A stretch of DNA of 51,376 nucleotides from Nesterenkonia muleiensis (GTDB lineage Bacteria; Actinomycetota; Actinomycetes; Actinomycetales; Micrococcaceae), in contig NZ_QWLD01000018.1 of the NCBI RefSeq assembly GCF_003600155.1, positions 1 through 51,376 of the forward strand. The letters are read 5' to 3'. The position numbers were made by a program, and so were the translations under genes. This document shows, piece after piece, positions 18,245 through 29,383 of the stretch (positions within the stretch are counted from its first letter, which is position 1; each line of letters starts with the position of its first letter). The notes beneath the pieces are model-generated. The model was not told where the DNA came from, made no database searches, and worked only from the letters and a program-made list of their open reading frames with translations.

Positions 18245-19465
18245 GTGCGGCTCTCCCACCTCGTTCTCCAGGATTTCCGCAGCTATGCGCAGACCGAACT
18301 GGTGCTGCAGCCGGGCCCCAATGTCCTGCTGGGGTTCAACGGTGTGGGAAAGACCAATATTGCCGAGGCCATCGGATATCTGAGCAGCCTCTCCTCCCAC
18401 CGGGTCCCCCAGGACGCTCCACTGATCCGGCACGGGGAGTCCCAGGCCATCATCCGGGCACAGGCCCACCGCGGAACCCGGAGCGCCTTCTTGGAACTGG
18501 AGATCAACCCCGGGAAGTCCAACCGGGCCAGGATCAACCGGGGGTCCGCGGTCCGGGCCACCGAGATGCTGGGCATTCTGCGCAGTGTGCTCTTCGCCCC
18601 CGAGGACCTGGAGCTGGTCAAAGGCCCACCCACCCTGCGGCGGCGGCTCTTCGACGTGCTGGCCGTCCAGCTGCGCCCGGCCCTGGGGCAGCTGCGGCAG
18701 GACTACGACAAAGTGCTGCGGCAGCGCAACGCGCTGCTGAAGTCCATCCGTCACGAAGGATTCACCCCCACCCATGAATCCACCCTGGAGGTCTGGGATA
18801 CCCAGCTCTCCCAGGCAGGCGGCCGGCTGCTGGGGGCCCGGCTGGATATGCTGGCAACGCTGCGGCCGCATCTCAGCCAGGCCTACCAGGACCTCTCAGA
18901 CTCTGTGCGCACCGCACGAATGCGCTACCTGTCCTCACTGACCGGCCATGATGAGGATGACGACGACGGCGCAGACACCTCCTTGGACCCGGCCACTGAC
19001 GTCTCCGCCTTGGAAGGGGCCACGACGGAGGAACTCACCGAACAGCTCCACCAGGGACTGCAGTCTGTGCGCAAGCGCGAGCGGGAGCGCGGAATGACCC
19101 TGATCGGCCCGCACCGCGACGACGTCCACTTCAGCCTGGACGCCACCCCGGTGAAGGGCTACGCCTCCCACGGGGAAACGTGGTCGTATGCGCTGGGACT
19201 CCGGCTGGCCAGCTACCGGGTGATGCTCGATGACGACCCCGAGCCTGGCGCTGAGCCGATCTTGATCCTCGATGATGTCTTCGCGGAGCTGGATGCGCGC
19301 CGCCGCCGCCGGCTCGCCGAGCTCGCCATCGGAGCTGAGCAGGTGGTGGTCACTGCTGCGGTGGATGACGATGTTCCCGAGGCCTTGCTCAGCAATGCCT
19401 ACCGGGTGGAGTCTGTTGACCAGATCAGTCAGGCCACCCTGATGGAACCCGGTGAGACGCAGTGA
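18245..19465 (+). CDS. recF: DNA replication and repair protein RecF
   Basis: A 406-residue SMC-like ATPase that loads RecA at gaps. Walker A is GFNGVGKTNIAEA (about residue 35), the signature is ASHGETWSYALGLRLA and Walker B is ILILDDVFAELDARRR. The start GTG at 18245 has no strong ribosome site, so it probably relies on coupling to dnaN, which stops 20 bp upstream. An acidic insert (HDEDDDDGADTSLDP, about residues 237-252) is unusual. The stop overlaps the dciA start. Confidence 0.95.
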   Translation: MRLSHLVLQDFRSYAQTELVLQPGPNVLLGFNGVGKTNIAEAIGYLSSLSSHRVPQDAPLIRHGESQAIIRAQAHRGTRSAFLELEINPGKSNRARINRGSAVRATEMLGILRSVLFAPEDLELVKGPPTLRRRLFDVLAVQLRPALGQLRQDYDKVLRQRNALLKSIRHEGFTPTHESTLEVWDTQLSQAGGRLLGARLDMLATLRPHLSQAYQDLSDSVRTARMRYLSSLTGHDEDDDDGADTSLDPATDVSALEGATTEELTEQLHQGLQSVRKRERERGMTLIGPHRDDVHFSLDATPVKGYASHGETWSYALGLRLASYRVMLDDDPEPGAEPILILDDVFAELDARRRRRLAELAIGAEQVVVTAAVDDDVPEALLSNAYRVESVDQISQATLMEPGETQ

Positions 19466-20151
19466 CCGACAATGAATCTTTAGGTGTGAAGGCCGGCGCC
19501 GCTGCAGCCGGCGGAGACGGACCCCTGAGGTCTGGGACCCGTGCAGACGCGCAGCGTGTGGGCGAGCCACGTCAGGGACCAAGCGGGGTTTCCCCGCCGG
19601 CGGGACAAGCAGCAGATCTTCCCGATGCCGCCGAGGTACTGTTCAACCGTTTCCGCAAGGCGGCTGAGGAACGCGGTGACCGGAGACTGCGCCGTCCGCC
19701 GAAGAACGCCTCACTGAGCGCCGATCCCCGGACGGTCTCACAGTCGGCCCGCCAGGAGAGCAGCAGGCGGGGCGGCAGCCCCGGCCCTGACCTGCGAGAC
19801 CCCAAACCGCTCGGTGAGACGCTGAGAACGCTGGTGCGCAGCCGTGGATGGTCCGCCCCGGTGGCCGTCGGTTCGGTGATCACCCGCTGGGACCAACTGG
19901 TCGGCGAGGCCATCGCTGAGCACTGCAGGCCCTCCACCTTCGAAGACGGCACCGTCCAGGTGGTGTGCGACTCCACCGCCTGGGCCACTAATCTCAAGCT
20001 GATGAAACCCAAGATCATGGAGGTCTTCGATCAGGAACTGGGCAAGGGAATCGTCACCGAGATCGACATCTGCGGCCCGCAGGCTCCGAACTGGAAGAAG
20101 GGCCGCTATTCAGTCCGCGGCGGTCGCGGCCCCCGTGACACCTATGGATGA
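19462..20151 (+). CDS. dciA: DciA-family helicase-loading protein (DUF721) with repeat-derived N-terminus
   Basis: A 229-residue protein. The C-terminal half (about residues 105-210) is the DUF721/DciA domain: LGETLRTLVRSRGW, VITRWDQLVGEAIAEHCRP, VVCDSTAWATNLKLMKPKI; the family works with the replicative helicase DnaB. The GTG overlaps the recF stop (GTGA). Codons 6-48 are made of the dispersed repeat also found beside parB, so the first part of the protein is repeat-derived and Gly/Ala/Pro-rich; the functional domain is not affected. Confidence 0.92.
   Translation: MTDNESLGVKAGAAAAGGDGPLRSGTRADAQRVGEPRQGPSGVSPPAGQAADLPDAAEVLFNRFRKAAEERGDRRLRRPPKNASLSADPRTVSQSARQESSRRGGSPGPDLRDPKPLGETLRTLVRSRGWSAPVAVGSVITRWDQLVGEAIAEHCRPSTFEDGTVQVVCDSTAWATNLKLMKPKIMEVFDQELGKGIVTEIDICGPQAPNWKKGRYSVRGGRGPRDTYG
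19477..19605 (+). repeat. Dispersed repeat copy B, in-frame within dciA
   Basis: About 129 bp matching the complement of 8878-9004 with roughly 13 substitutions and one gap. It is read as SLGVKAGAAAAGGDGPL then RSGTRADAQRVGEPRQ, without a stop, in the dciA frame. Confidence 0.8.
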
Positions 20152-20344
20152 CCGGACTTGCTGAGGAGGTGATGGCCGGTGGCGGGACCGGCTCAGTCGC
20201 CATATACCGCATCGTCAGCCGTGGAGATGATCCTTCCCCCATATGACGGTCTGCAAATCAGTCCCAGAGGCCCTCTGAAGTCTCCTAGCGGCAATGTCTG
20301 GGGTTCAAACCCCGCAAAAGTACGGAGAATGGCCGCTTTCGCTG

Positions 20345-22441
<2,097 letters not shown>

Positions 22442-22511
22442 CCGCCCTGGCTGCCAAGGTGAGTATCAGGCGTCGTTGTGAAGCCGTTGAAACCTCGAAG
22501 GAAGAGATTAC

Positions 22512-25151
22512 GTGAGCGATAACACCCCAGAGAACCCGGACGCTGCCGCACAGGGCGCTGGCGGAGCTGAGGCTCTCAGTTCTGCTGCTCCGCTGGCCGG
22601 CGTCGACGTGGACCGGGTGCAGCAGGTGGACCTGCAGACCGAGATGAAGCGGTCCTACCTGGACTACGCCATGGCGGTGATCGTCGGACGTGCCCTGCCC
22701 GATGTGCGCGACGGCCTCAAGCCGGTCCACCGAAGGGTGCTCTACGCCATGTATGACGGCGGTTACCGGCCGGACCGCTCTTTCAACAAATGCGCCCGCG
22801 TGGTCGGCGATGTGATGGGCTCCTATCATCCGCACGGCGACTCGGCGATCTACGACGCCCTGGTCCGGCTGATCCAGGACTGGGTGATGCGGTATCCGCT
22901 GGCCGCTGGGCAGGGGAACTTCGGCAACCCGGGGGACGACGGCGCGGCCGCCCCCCGGTACACCGAGACCAAGATGGCCGCCCTGGCCATGGAGATGGTC
23001 CGGGACATCAACGAGGACACCGTCGACTTCCAGGACAACTACGACGGCAAGCAGCAGGAGCCGGTGGTGCTGCCGGCACGGTTCCCCAATCTGCTGGTCA
23101 ACGGCTCCTCCGGCATCGCGGTGGGCATGGCCACCAACATCCCGCCGCATAATCTGCGCGAGGTCGCCTCCGGTGTGCAGTGGTACCTGCAGAACCCGCA
23201 GGCCAGTCGTGAGGAGCTGCTGGAAGCCCTGCTGGCCCGGGTCAAGGGACCGGACTTCCCCACAGGAGCCCAGATCCTGGGCACCCGGGGGATCGAGGAC
23301 ACCTACCGCACCGGGCGGGGCTCCATCACCATGCGGGCGGTGGTCAACGTCGAGGAGATCCAGGGACGCACCTGCCTGGTGGTCACTGAGCTTCCGTACC
23401 ATGTGAACCCCGACGCCCTGGCCCGGAAGATCGCCGCCCTGGTCAAGGACGGCAAGATCGGCGGCATCGCTGAGATCCGTGATGAGTCCTCGGGCCGGAC
23501 CGGTCAGCGCCTGGTGATCGTGCTGCGTCGCGACGCGGTGGCCAAGGTGGTGCTGAACAACCTGTACAAGCACACCCAGCTGCAGGAGAACTTCTCGGCC
23601 AATATGCTTGCTCTGGTGGACGGCGTGCCGCGCACCCTGAGCCTGGACGCCTTTGTCCACCACTGGGTGGTCCACCAGATCGAGGTCATCGTCCGGCGCA
23701 CCCGCTTCCGGCTGGCCAAGGCCGAGGCCGAGGCGCATATCAAAGTCGGGCTGCTCAAAGCACTCGATGACATCGACCGGGTCATCGAGACCATCCGCGG
23801 CTCAGCCAGTGTCGATGAGGCCCGCGAGGGGCTCAAGGCGCTGCTGGAGATCGACGACGACCAGGCCACCGCCATTGTGGATATGCAGCTGCGCCGCCTG
23901 GTCGGCCTGGAGCGGCAGAAACTCCAGGGCGAGTACGACGAGCTGATGCGCATGATCGCCGACTTCAAGGAGATCCTGGCCAGCGAGGACCGCCAGCGCA
24001 CCATCGTCGGCGATGAGCTGGCCACCATCGTGGACAAGTTCGGCGATGAGCGCCGCACCCACGTGCTGCTGGGCTACGACGGTGACATGTCGATCGAAGA
24101 TCTCATCCCCGAAGAGGATGTGGTGGTCTCCATCACCCGTGACGGGTACGTCAAGCGCACCCGGATCGACAACTACCGGGCCCAGCACCGCGGTGGCAAG
24201 GGAGTCCGTGGTGCCCAGCTGCGGGCCGACGACGTCGTCGAGCACTTCTTCGTCACCACCACCCACCACTGGATCCTGTTCTTCACCAACCATGGCCGGG
24301 TCTACCGCACCAAGTGCTATGACCTGATGGAGGCCGGCCGGGACTCCAAGGGCCAGCATGTGGCCAATGTGGTGGCTTTCCAGCCTGAGGAGACCATCGC
24401 CGGGGTGCTGGCGCTGAAGGATTACCAGGTCGCCGACTATCTGGTGCTGGCCACCAAGTCCGGCCTGGTGAAGAAGACCAAGCTCACCGACTACGATTCC
24501 CCGCGGCAGGCCGGGGTGATCGCCATCAACCTGCGGGAGGACGATGAGCTGGTCTCGGCCAAGCTGATCTCTGCCGAGGATGACCTGGTGTTGGTCTCCC
24601 GCCACGGCCAGTCGCTGCGGTTCACCGCCACCGATCAGGCGCTGCGGCCCATGGGCCGGGCCACCTCCGGGGTGACCGGCATGAAGTTCCGCCAGGAGGA
24701 TGAGCTGCTCACCGCCGATGTGGTGACACCGGACTCCTATGTCTTCATCGTCACCGAGGGTGGCTACGCCAAGCGCACCCATGTCGACGACTACCGGGTG
24801 CAGGGGCGCGGCGGCCTGGGGATCAAGGTCGGCAAGTTCGTGGAGGACCGCGGCAATCTGGTCGGTGCGATGGTCGTCGAGGAGGACGACGAGGTGCTGG
24901 TGGTGATGAACTCCGGCAATGTGGTCCGTTCAGCAGTTGCCGGAGTTCCCCCGCGCGGCCGGGATACCATGGGAGTGATCTTCGCCAAACCGCGGAAGAA
25001 CGATCGCATTCTCAAGGTCGCCAAATCCTCCGGTGCAGCCTTGGCTGCTGCTGGTGAGGAAGCCGGTGAAGACGGTGCGGAGGCCGTTTCCGTTGATAAC
25101 GAACCGGCAACACCTGAAGCTCAGGTTCAGGATTCTGAGAACTCCGAGTAG
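22512..25151 (+). CDS. gyrA: DNA gyrase subunit A
   Basis: An 879-residue subunit. It has the [25 protein letters not shown] opening, the quinolone-resistance segment [13 protein letters not shown], the catalytic Tyr in [10 protein letters not shown] (Tyr150), and six beta-pinwheel repeats in the C-terminal domain with the GyrA box region QHRGGKGV. A 45-residue acidic tail ends the protein. GAAGGAAGAG precedes the GTG. Confidence 0.97.
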   Translation: MSDNTPENPDAAAQGAGGAEALSSAAPLAGVDVDRVQQVDLQTEMKRSYLDYAMAVIVGRALPDVRDGLKPVHRRVLYAMYDGGYRPDRSFNKCARVVGDVMGSYHPHGDSAIYDALVRLIQDWVMRYPLAAGQGNFGNPGDDGAAAPRYTETKMAALAMEMVRDINEDTVDFQDNYDGKQQEPVVLPARFPNLLVNGSSGIAVGMATNIPPHNLREVASGVQWYLQNPQASREELLEALLARVKGPDFPTGAQILGTRGIEDTYRTGRGSITMRAVVNVEEIQGRTCLVVTELPYHVNPDALARKIAALVKDGKIGGIAEIRDESSGRTGQRLVIVLRRDAVAKVVLNNLYKHTQLQENFSANMLALVDGVPRTLSLDAFVHHWVVHQIEVIVRRTRFRLAKAEAEAHIKVGLLKALDDIDRVIETIRGSASVDEAREGLKALLEIDDDQATAIVDMQLRRLVGLERQKLQGEYDELMRMIADFKEILASEDRQRTIVGDELATIVDKFGDERRTHVLLGYDGDMSIEDLIPEEDVVVSITRDGYVKRTRIDNYRAQHRGGKGVRGAQLRADDVVEHFFVTTTHHWILFFTNHGRVYRTKCYDLMEAGRDSKGQHVANVVAFQPEETIAGVLALKDYQVADYLVLATKSGLVKKTKLTDYDSPRQAGVIAINLREDDELVSAKLISAEDDLVLVSRHGQSLRFTATDQALRPMGRATSGVTGMKFRQEDELLTADVVTPDSYVFIVTEGGYAKRTHVDDYRVQGRGGLGIKVGKFVEDRGNLVGAMVVEEDDEVLVVMNSGNVVRSAVAGVPPRGRDTMGVIFAKPRKNDRILKVAKSSGAALAAAGEEAGEDGAEAVSVDNEPATPEAQVQDSENSE

Positions 25152-25211
25152 TCACATGCAGTACCGTGGTCTCTCGATGCACACGACTTGTCACGCCCAT
25201 GGAGGTCTTTT

Positions 25212-25904
25212 GTGAGCGAAAGCAACGACGGCCAGGCGGGCCAGAACGGCTCTACGGAAGCCAAACGGCGCTTCCCTGCGCCCCGGCCACGCGGTGCCAC
25301 ACTGACCAACATGCCGGCGATCAAGGAGGAGATCGCGACTGAACCGCAAACAGGTTCAGTGGCTTCGGGCAAGTCTGCCGTCCCTCGGCCGGCGGCTCCG
25401 CGGCCGCGGCCCAGCTCCGGTGCGCAGCCGACGCGTCCGCAGGGCCGCCCCCAGCCGCGTCCGCAGCCCGGGGCCCGCCCGGCCGGCGGAGTCCGAACCG
25501 GTCAGCCGCTGGTGCGCCCCACCCCGAAGGCCAAAGTGCGCAAAGCGCGCCTGCTGATCTCCAAAGTGGACCCCTGGTCTGTGCTGAAGATGAGCTTCCT
25601 GCTCTCGGTGGCACTGGGCATCATGCTGGTGGTCTGCGCGGTGACCCTGTGGTCGATGATGGATCTGACCGGCATCTTCGACCGGGTCAATGACTTGGCC
25701 CAACAGATCCTCGGCGCTGACGGGCCCGGAGGGTCATTCCAGCTCGAAGAGATGGTCACTGTGGGTCAGATTGCCTCCTTTGCGACCATCATCGCGGTGG
25801 TCAACGTGGTGCTGCTGACGGTGCTCTCCATGCTGGCCGCGGTGCTTTACAACCTCTCGGCCTCTCTGGTCGGAGGCATCGGCGTCACCCTCACCGACGA
25901 CTGA
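25212..25904 (+). CDS. DUF3566 domain membrane protein
   Basis: A 230-residue protein always found after gyrA in Actinobacteria. Residues 50-110 are Pro/Arg-rich and basic; the DUF3566 domain begins KVRKARLLISKVDPWSVLKMSF and has two membrane helices (LSVALGIMLVVCAVTLWSM and FATIIAVVNVVLLTVLSML). The GTG at 25212 has GGAGG seven bases upstream. No function is established for the family; the basic tail may touch nucleic acid (inference). Confidence 0.9.
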   Translation: MSESNDGQAGQNGSTEAKRRFPAPRPRGATLTNMPAIKEEIATEPQTGSVASGKSAVPRPAAPRPRPSSGAQPTRPQGRPQPRPQPGARPAGGVRTGQPLVRPTPKAKVRKARLLISKVDPWSVLKMSFLLSVALGIMLVVCAVTLWSMMDLTGIFDRVNDLAQQILGADGPGGSFQLEEMVTVGQIASFATIIAVVNVVLLTVLSMLAAVLYNLSASLVGGIGVTLTDD

Positions 25905-25930
25905 TCCTTCCTGCCAACCCGAATCCCCGC

Positions 25931-25954
25931 TACCAACAGGTATTCCCGTTGGTA
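25931..25954. terminator. Small inverted repeat after DUF3566 gene
   Basis: TACCAAC / GTTGGTA, 7-bp stem and 10-base loop, 26 bp after the stop. No T run follows, so it is only a possible terminator. Confidence 0.35.
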
Positions 25955-25982
25955 CAGGGACAATAGTGTTGGCAGCGCGGAT

Positions 25983-26010
25983 TTGTGAGGCGTTCAGCCG
26001 GTGATGTAAT
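25983..26010 (+). promoter_or_regulatory. Candidate promoter of tRNA-Ile
   Basis: TTGTGA, 16 bases, TGTAAT, ending 41 bases before the tRNA. Predicted by eye only. Confidence 0.4.
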
Positions 26011-26051
26011 GTGTAGAGGTCGCTCTTCGGGGCGGCCCTTGAAGAGGTTTC

Positions 26052-26125
26052 GGGCGTATAGCTCAGGCGGTTAGAGCGTCACACTGATAATGTGAAGGTC
26101 CGTGGTTCAAGTCCACGTACGCCCA
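26052..26125 (+). tRNA. ileT: tRNA-Ile (GAT)
   Basis: A 74-nt cloverleaf: acceptor GGGCGTA / TACGCCC, D arm GCTC...GAGC, anticodon arm TCACA-CTGATAA-TGTGA with GAT, T arm CGTGG-TTCAAGT-CCACG, discriminator A. CCA is not encoded. Confidence 0.97.
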
Positions 26126-26127
26126 CG

Positions 26128-26247
26128 ATGAAAAGAATTCTTCTGGCAACTGCTGCTGTGGCGGGCTTTTTGGCGTACCGCGAGTGGAAGAAGTCTGAAG
26201 AGACGCGTCAGGTCTGGGACCAGACCACCGACGCTGTGAAGAACTGA
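26128..26247 (+). CDS. DLW-39 family small protein
   Basis: A 39-residue protein between tRNA-Ile and tRNA-Ala, the fixed position of the DLW-39 family. It has a short N-terminal membrane helix (ILLATAAVAGFLAYR) and a charged C-terminus (EWKKSEETRQVWDQTTDAV). The name-giving DLW is here QVW. The ATG lies 2 bp after the tRNA, so it is probably read from the tRNA transcript. Function unknown. Confidence 0.85.
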   Translation: MKRILLATAAVAGFLAYREWKKSEETRQVWDQTTDAVKN

Positions 26248-26258
26248 ATACCCATCAC

Positions 26259-26331
26259 GGGGCCTTAGCTCAGTTGGTAGAGCGCCTGCTTTGCAAGCAG
26301 GATGTCAGGAGTTCGAGTCTCCTAGGCTCCA
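26259..26331 (+). tRNA. alaT: tRNA-Ala (TGC)
   Basis: A 73-nt cloverleaf: acceptor GGGGCCT / AGGCTCC, anticodon arm CCTGC-TTTGCAA-GCAGG with TGC, T arm AGGAG-TTCGAGT-CTCCT, discriminator A. CCA is not encoded. Confidence 0.97.
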
Positions 26332-26809
26332 CCCAATGCTCGTGACGGGAACAGACGACATCAGCAGATGTGGCTTGTTCCCGTTTCGTTTCTCCGCGTG
26401 TTCTAGTACTTCGGGCGCATAAGGCGAAGAGGTGACGGTTCGGGCGTCGTCGTGAGTGGTTCTCAGGTCGGCGGAACCGGTGTCGTGCCACAGCAACACT
26501 ACGGACAGAGAGTCGAGTGGCCACGACGACCGCTCCGATCATGGTTGCCAGGGCAAGCAGCAGCGTCAGCAGGACGTTTTTCGGTCAGATTTGGCGCGGT
26601 AGTTGTTCTGGTGGCGCTGCTTCTGCTGACGGTGGGTCCGGGGGACGGCGAGGTCTGCTGGAAGTTCCGACTTCCCCATCTGCGCGATCACCTCACCTCC
26701 AATCTGATTGATACCAGGCCGAGGACTGAGTGAGGACCATCCCGATCACGGTCCGGAGCGACTCGGTGAGGACGAGTCGGCCGTCTTTGAGATCATCGGA
26801 TTCCTCAGG
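26332..26809. other. Gene-poor stretch after tRNA-Ala
   Basis: A 478-bp interval with no convincing gene. Short open frames exist on both strands; one on minus (around 26560-26400) contains a helix-like LLTLLLALATMIGAVVVATR but has no start codon before it, and one on plus has LVALLLLTVG. They may be remnants of a small membrane protein. A GACTCG/CGAGTC hairpin lies near 26760-26777. Confidence 0.5.
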
Positions 26810-27571
26810 TCACTGGACTATTCGGGTTGATGTCTGCGGTGCTGTGCGCCAGATTCTGAGCAGCAGATCGTTGAGCGGAGGGCCGGTGAACTGGATGTCG
26901 TGACCAGCCCCCTTGACTACGGAGCGGGAGGCACCGATATGGCGAGCCAGCTTGTCGCAGATGGCCTCGAAGCCGTCGCTGTGCCCTCCGGAGACGACGT
27001 GCTTCGGGAAAGCTGCGGAGGCCAGTTGGCTCAGGGGCAGGTGGCTCTCCCAGGGTGGACGGCCGCGCCGGACCAGCGGCACCCGTGCGACCACCTCTTC
27101 GCGAGCCTCCGGGGGAATGACGTCCGGAGCGGTCCCGACCGCCTGGAGAAAGCGCACCAGCCACTCGTCGTCGGAGAGGTCAAGATGCCACATGGTGCGG
27201 ACCGCAGTGAGCAATGTCTCGGCGGGACCCGTGGCAGCTATGAAGGCCGGTGGCTCGAGCAGCGTCAATGACTGTATCGAGTCGGGCCGTTCAACGGCCG
27301 CGAACATGGCGCTGAGACCGCCGTAGGAGTGGGCGACGACGTGGCTTCCCTCATCGAGTAGTTCGACGAGGTCTTCAGCGTCGCGGAGGAAGTCCTCGCG
27401 GTCGATCACCGGACTGCTTCCGTAGCCGCAACGGTCGGGGATCACGAGGCGGAAGCCTTCATCGGCCAAGGGCAATTGTGCTTGCCATTCCTCGGCTCCG
27501 GTCGTCAGAGAGCCGTGGACCAGCACGATCTGGTCGCCGCGCCCGATGGTCTCGGCGTGAAGCTTGCCCAT
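26810..27571 (-). CDS. Alpha/beta-hydrolase
   Basis: A 253-residue alpha/beta-hydrolase: oxyanion region VLVHGSLTTG, strand VIPDRCGYGSS, nucleophile elbow AHSYGG (Ser near residue 80), and catalytic His in GAGHDIQF near the C-terminus. Substrate unknown. AAGGAGG lies 6 bases before the ATG at 27571; the ATG at 27577 is too close to it. It is divergent from a TetR-type gene, with two matching operators between them, so it is probably the gene that regulator represses. Confidence 0.85.
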   Translation of the reverse strand: MGKLHAETIGRGDQIVLVHGSLTTGAEEWQAQLPLADEGFRLVIPDRCGYGSSPVIDREDFLRDAEDLVELLDEGSHVVAHSYGGLSAMFAAVERPDSIQSLTLLEPPAFIAATGPAETLLTAVRTMWHLDLSDDEWLVRFLQAVGTAPDVIPPEAREEVVARVPLVRRGRPPWESHLPLSQLASAAFPKHVVSGGHSDGFEAICDKLARHIGASRSVVKGAGHDIQFTGPPLNDLLLRIWRTAPQTSTRIVQ

Positions 27572-27635
27572 CTCCATCCTCCTTCGGATTCATGAAAGTC
27601 AACTGAGTGGTGCGAGAACTCGTGTGCGAGTAGAT

Positions 27636-27672
27636 AGCACGACCGTGCCATTAAAAATCGCACGGTCGTGCT
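27636..27672. promoter_or_regulatory. Paired TetR-type operators
   Basis: AGCACGACCGTGC and GCACGGTCGTGCT, exact inverse copies 11 bases apart; each is also a palindrome with 5-bp arms (GCACG/CGTGC). They cover the space between the divergent hydrolase and TetR genes and end 4 bp before the tetR ATG. Confidence 0.8.
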
Positions 27673-27675
27673 AAT

Positions 27676-28344
27676 ATGTCAAGGGTGTCTGAGCTGCCGT
27701 CTGCCGCTGGTTCCCCGCGACGCTCTGACGGCGAGGCCACGCACGCCGCCATCTTGAAGGCGGCGATGCAACTGGCCTCGGTCGAGGGCCTCGGAAGCTT
27801 GACTATCGGGCGCCTGGCCCGTGAGCTCGGTATCAGCAAGAGCGGTGTCTTCGCCCATTTCCGGTCGAAGCAGCGCCTCCAGCAGGAAACCATTGCGGCC
27901 GCAGAGGCGATCTTCACCCACGAGGTGGTCGAACCGGCGCTGGCCGCACCGGAGGGCAGAGCCCGCGTCGAAGCCCTCTGCGCGTCGTATTTGAGCTATG
28001 TGGAACGCGGCGTCTTCCCGGGTGGGTGCTTCTTCGCCCAACTCCTTGCCGAGTTCGACGGTCCATCGGGTGGGATTCATGACCAGGTGGTGATCGGCCA
28101 GCGTGGCTGGATGGGCCTGGTCAAAGAACTCATTGCCACAGCGCAACACCGAGGTGAGCTCGATGCAGATATCGAGGCTGATCAGCTCGCCTTCGAGCTC
28201 TATGCCCACCTCGAGCTCGCCAACTACCTCTCCACTCTTTACCGTGACACTTCGCTGCTCGATCGCGGCCGCCGTGCCGTCGCCTCTACGCTCACAGCAG
28301 CTTCACCGCGGGGCATGCGGGCCAGTGAAGAGCCCTCCGCATGA
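27676..28344 (+). CDS. TetR/AcrR family transcriptional regulator
   Basis: A 222-residue repressor. The N-terminal HTH spans about residues 22-68: HAAILKAAMQLASVEGLGSLTIGRLARELGISKSGVFAHFRSK. The C-terminal ligand domain has AALAAPEGRARVEALCASYLSYVERGVFPGGCFFAQLLAEF, as in AcrR-type regulators with TetR_C_13-like domains. It very likely binds the two operators before its own start, controlling itself and the divergent hydrolase. Ligand unknown. Confidence 0.88.
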   Translation: MSRVSELPSAAGSPRRSDGEATHAAILKAAMQLASVEGLGSLTIGRLARELGISKSGVFAHFRSKQRLQQETIAAAEAIFTHEVVEPALAAPEGRARVEALCASYLSYVERGVFPGGCFFAQLLAEFDGPSGGIHDQVVIGQRGWMGLVKELIATAQHRGELDADIEADQLAFELYAHLELANYLSTLYRDTSLLDRGRRAVASTLTAASPRGMRASEEPSA

Positions 28345-28469
28345 CTGCCTATAGCCGCCACAGGTTCTCAGCTTGAGCCCAGCGGCTGGTTCGACGCCTC
28401 CCCAGGCCCGCTCGCCGATCAATCCATGCAGACCCAGTGCTCAATACGGCCACAGCGGTCGAAGAGCGC

Positions 28470-28482
28470 TAAACTCTGTTCG
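28470..28482 (+). promoter_or_regulatory. Leaderless promoter of uppP
   Basis: TAAACT is followed by six bases and the GTG; no ribosome site is present. Confidence 0.55.
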
Positions 28483-29309
28483 TGCTATGGCTTGAAGCTG
28501 TCATCCTGGGTCTGGTCCAGGGCCTCACTGAATTTCTCCCGATCTCATCCTCTGCGCATCTGCGGATCGTCGGTGAGTTCCTTCCCGGTGCCCATGACCC
28601 GGGCGCCGGATTCACTGCCATCACCCAATTGGGCACTGAGGCCGCAGTGCTGGTCTTCTTTTGGCGTGACATCGTGCGTATCCTCAAAGCCTGGTTCAGC
28701 GCCGTCTTCGGCAGTGGATCACACAGTGACCCTGATGCGCGCATGGGATGGCTGATCATCATCGGCACGGTGCCCATCGTGGTGCTGGGTCTGCTGCTGG
28801 AGAGCTATATCGAATCGACCTTCCGCAGTCTTTGGCTGGTGGCGACCATGCTGATCGTCTTCGGCATCATCCTGGGCATCGCCGATAAGGTCGGCAAACA
28901 GGCCAAGCCGCTGGAGAAGCTCACCATCCGCGACGGCATCATCTACGGTTTCGCCCAGGCCATGGCGCTGATCCCCGGGGTCTCTCGCTCCGGCGGGACC
29001 ATCACCGCCGGGCTGCTGATGGGCTACACCCGCTATGCCGCGGCCCGGTACTCCTTCCTGCTGGCCATTCCCGCAGTCTTCGGATCCGGGTTCTACAAGC
29101 TTTACGGCGCCATCGGAGAACAGTCAGGGCCCTACACCATGGGCCAGACCATGGTGGCCACCGTTGTCGGTTTCGTGGTCGCCTATGTGATCATCGGCTG
29201 GTTCCTGGACTACATCTCTCGGAACACGTACTGGCTGTTCGTCGGCTACCGGGTTCTGCTGGGCCTCTTCGTCTACATTGTGCTGAGCTTCGGCATCATC
29301 AACGCGTAG
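28482..29309 (+). CDS. uppP: Undecaprenyl-diphosphatase (BacA family)
   Basis: A 275-residue, eight-helix membrane enzyme that removes phosphate from undecaprenyl diphosphate so the carrier can be reused in cell-wall synthesis. The two catalytic segments are clear: [19 protein letters not shown] (residues 9-27) and [18 protein letters not shown]. The start GTG belongs to a leaderless-type promoter. It gives some bacitracin resistance when overexpressed in other bacteria. Confidence 0.96.
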   Translation: MLWLEAVILGLVQGLTEFLPISSSAHLRIVGEFLPGAHDPGAGFTAITQLGTEAAVLVFFWRDIVRILKAWFSAVFGSGSHSDPDARMGWLIIIGTVPIVVLGLLLESYIESTFRSLWLVATMLIVFGIILGIADKVGKQAKPLEKLTIRDGIIYGFAQAMALIPGVSRSGGTITAGLLMGYTRYAAARYSFLLAIPAVFGSGFYKLYGAIGEQSGPYTMGQTMVATVVGFVVAYVIIGWFLDYISRNTYWLFVGYRVLLGLFVYIVLSFGIINA

Positions 29310-29383
29310 CCTCATCCCTCGGTTGCGGGGATATCCGCCGAAAGACTGATCCCTTCCCCGTGACCGGTGGTTAGTGTGTAGGC

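Noticed and set aside
26270-26542. Minus-strand frame over tRNA-Ala ending in RLELLTSCLQ
   Set aside because: A well-known false translation of tRNA-Ala on the opposite strand.
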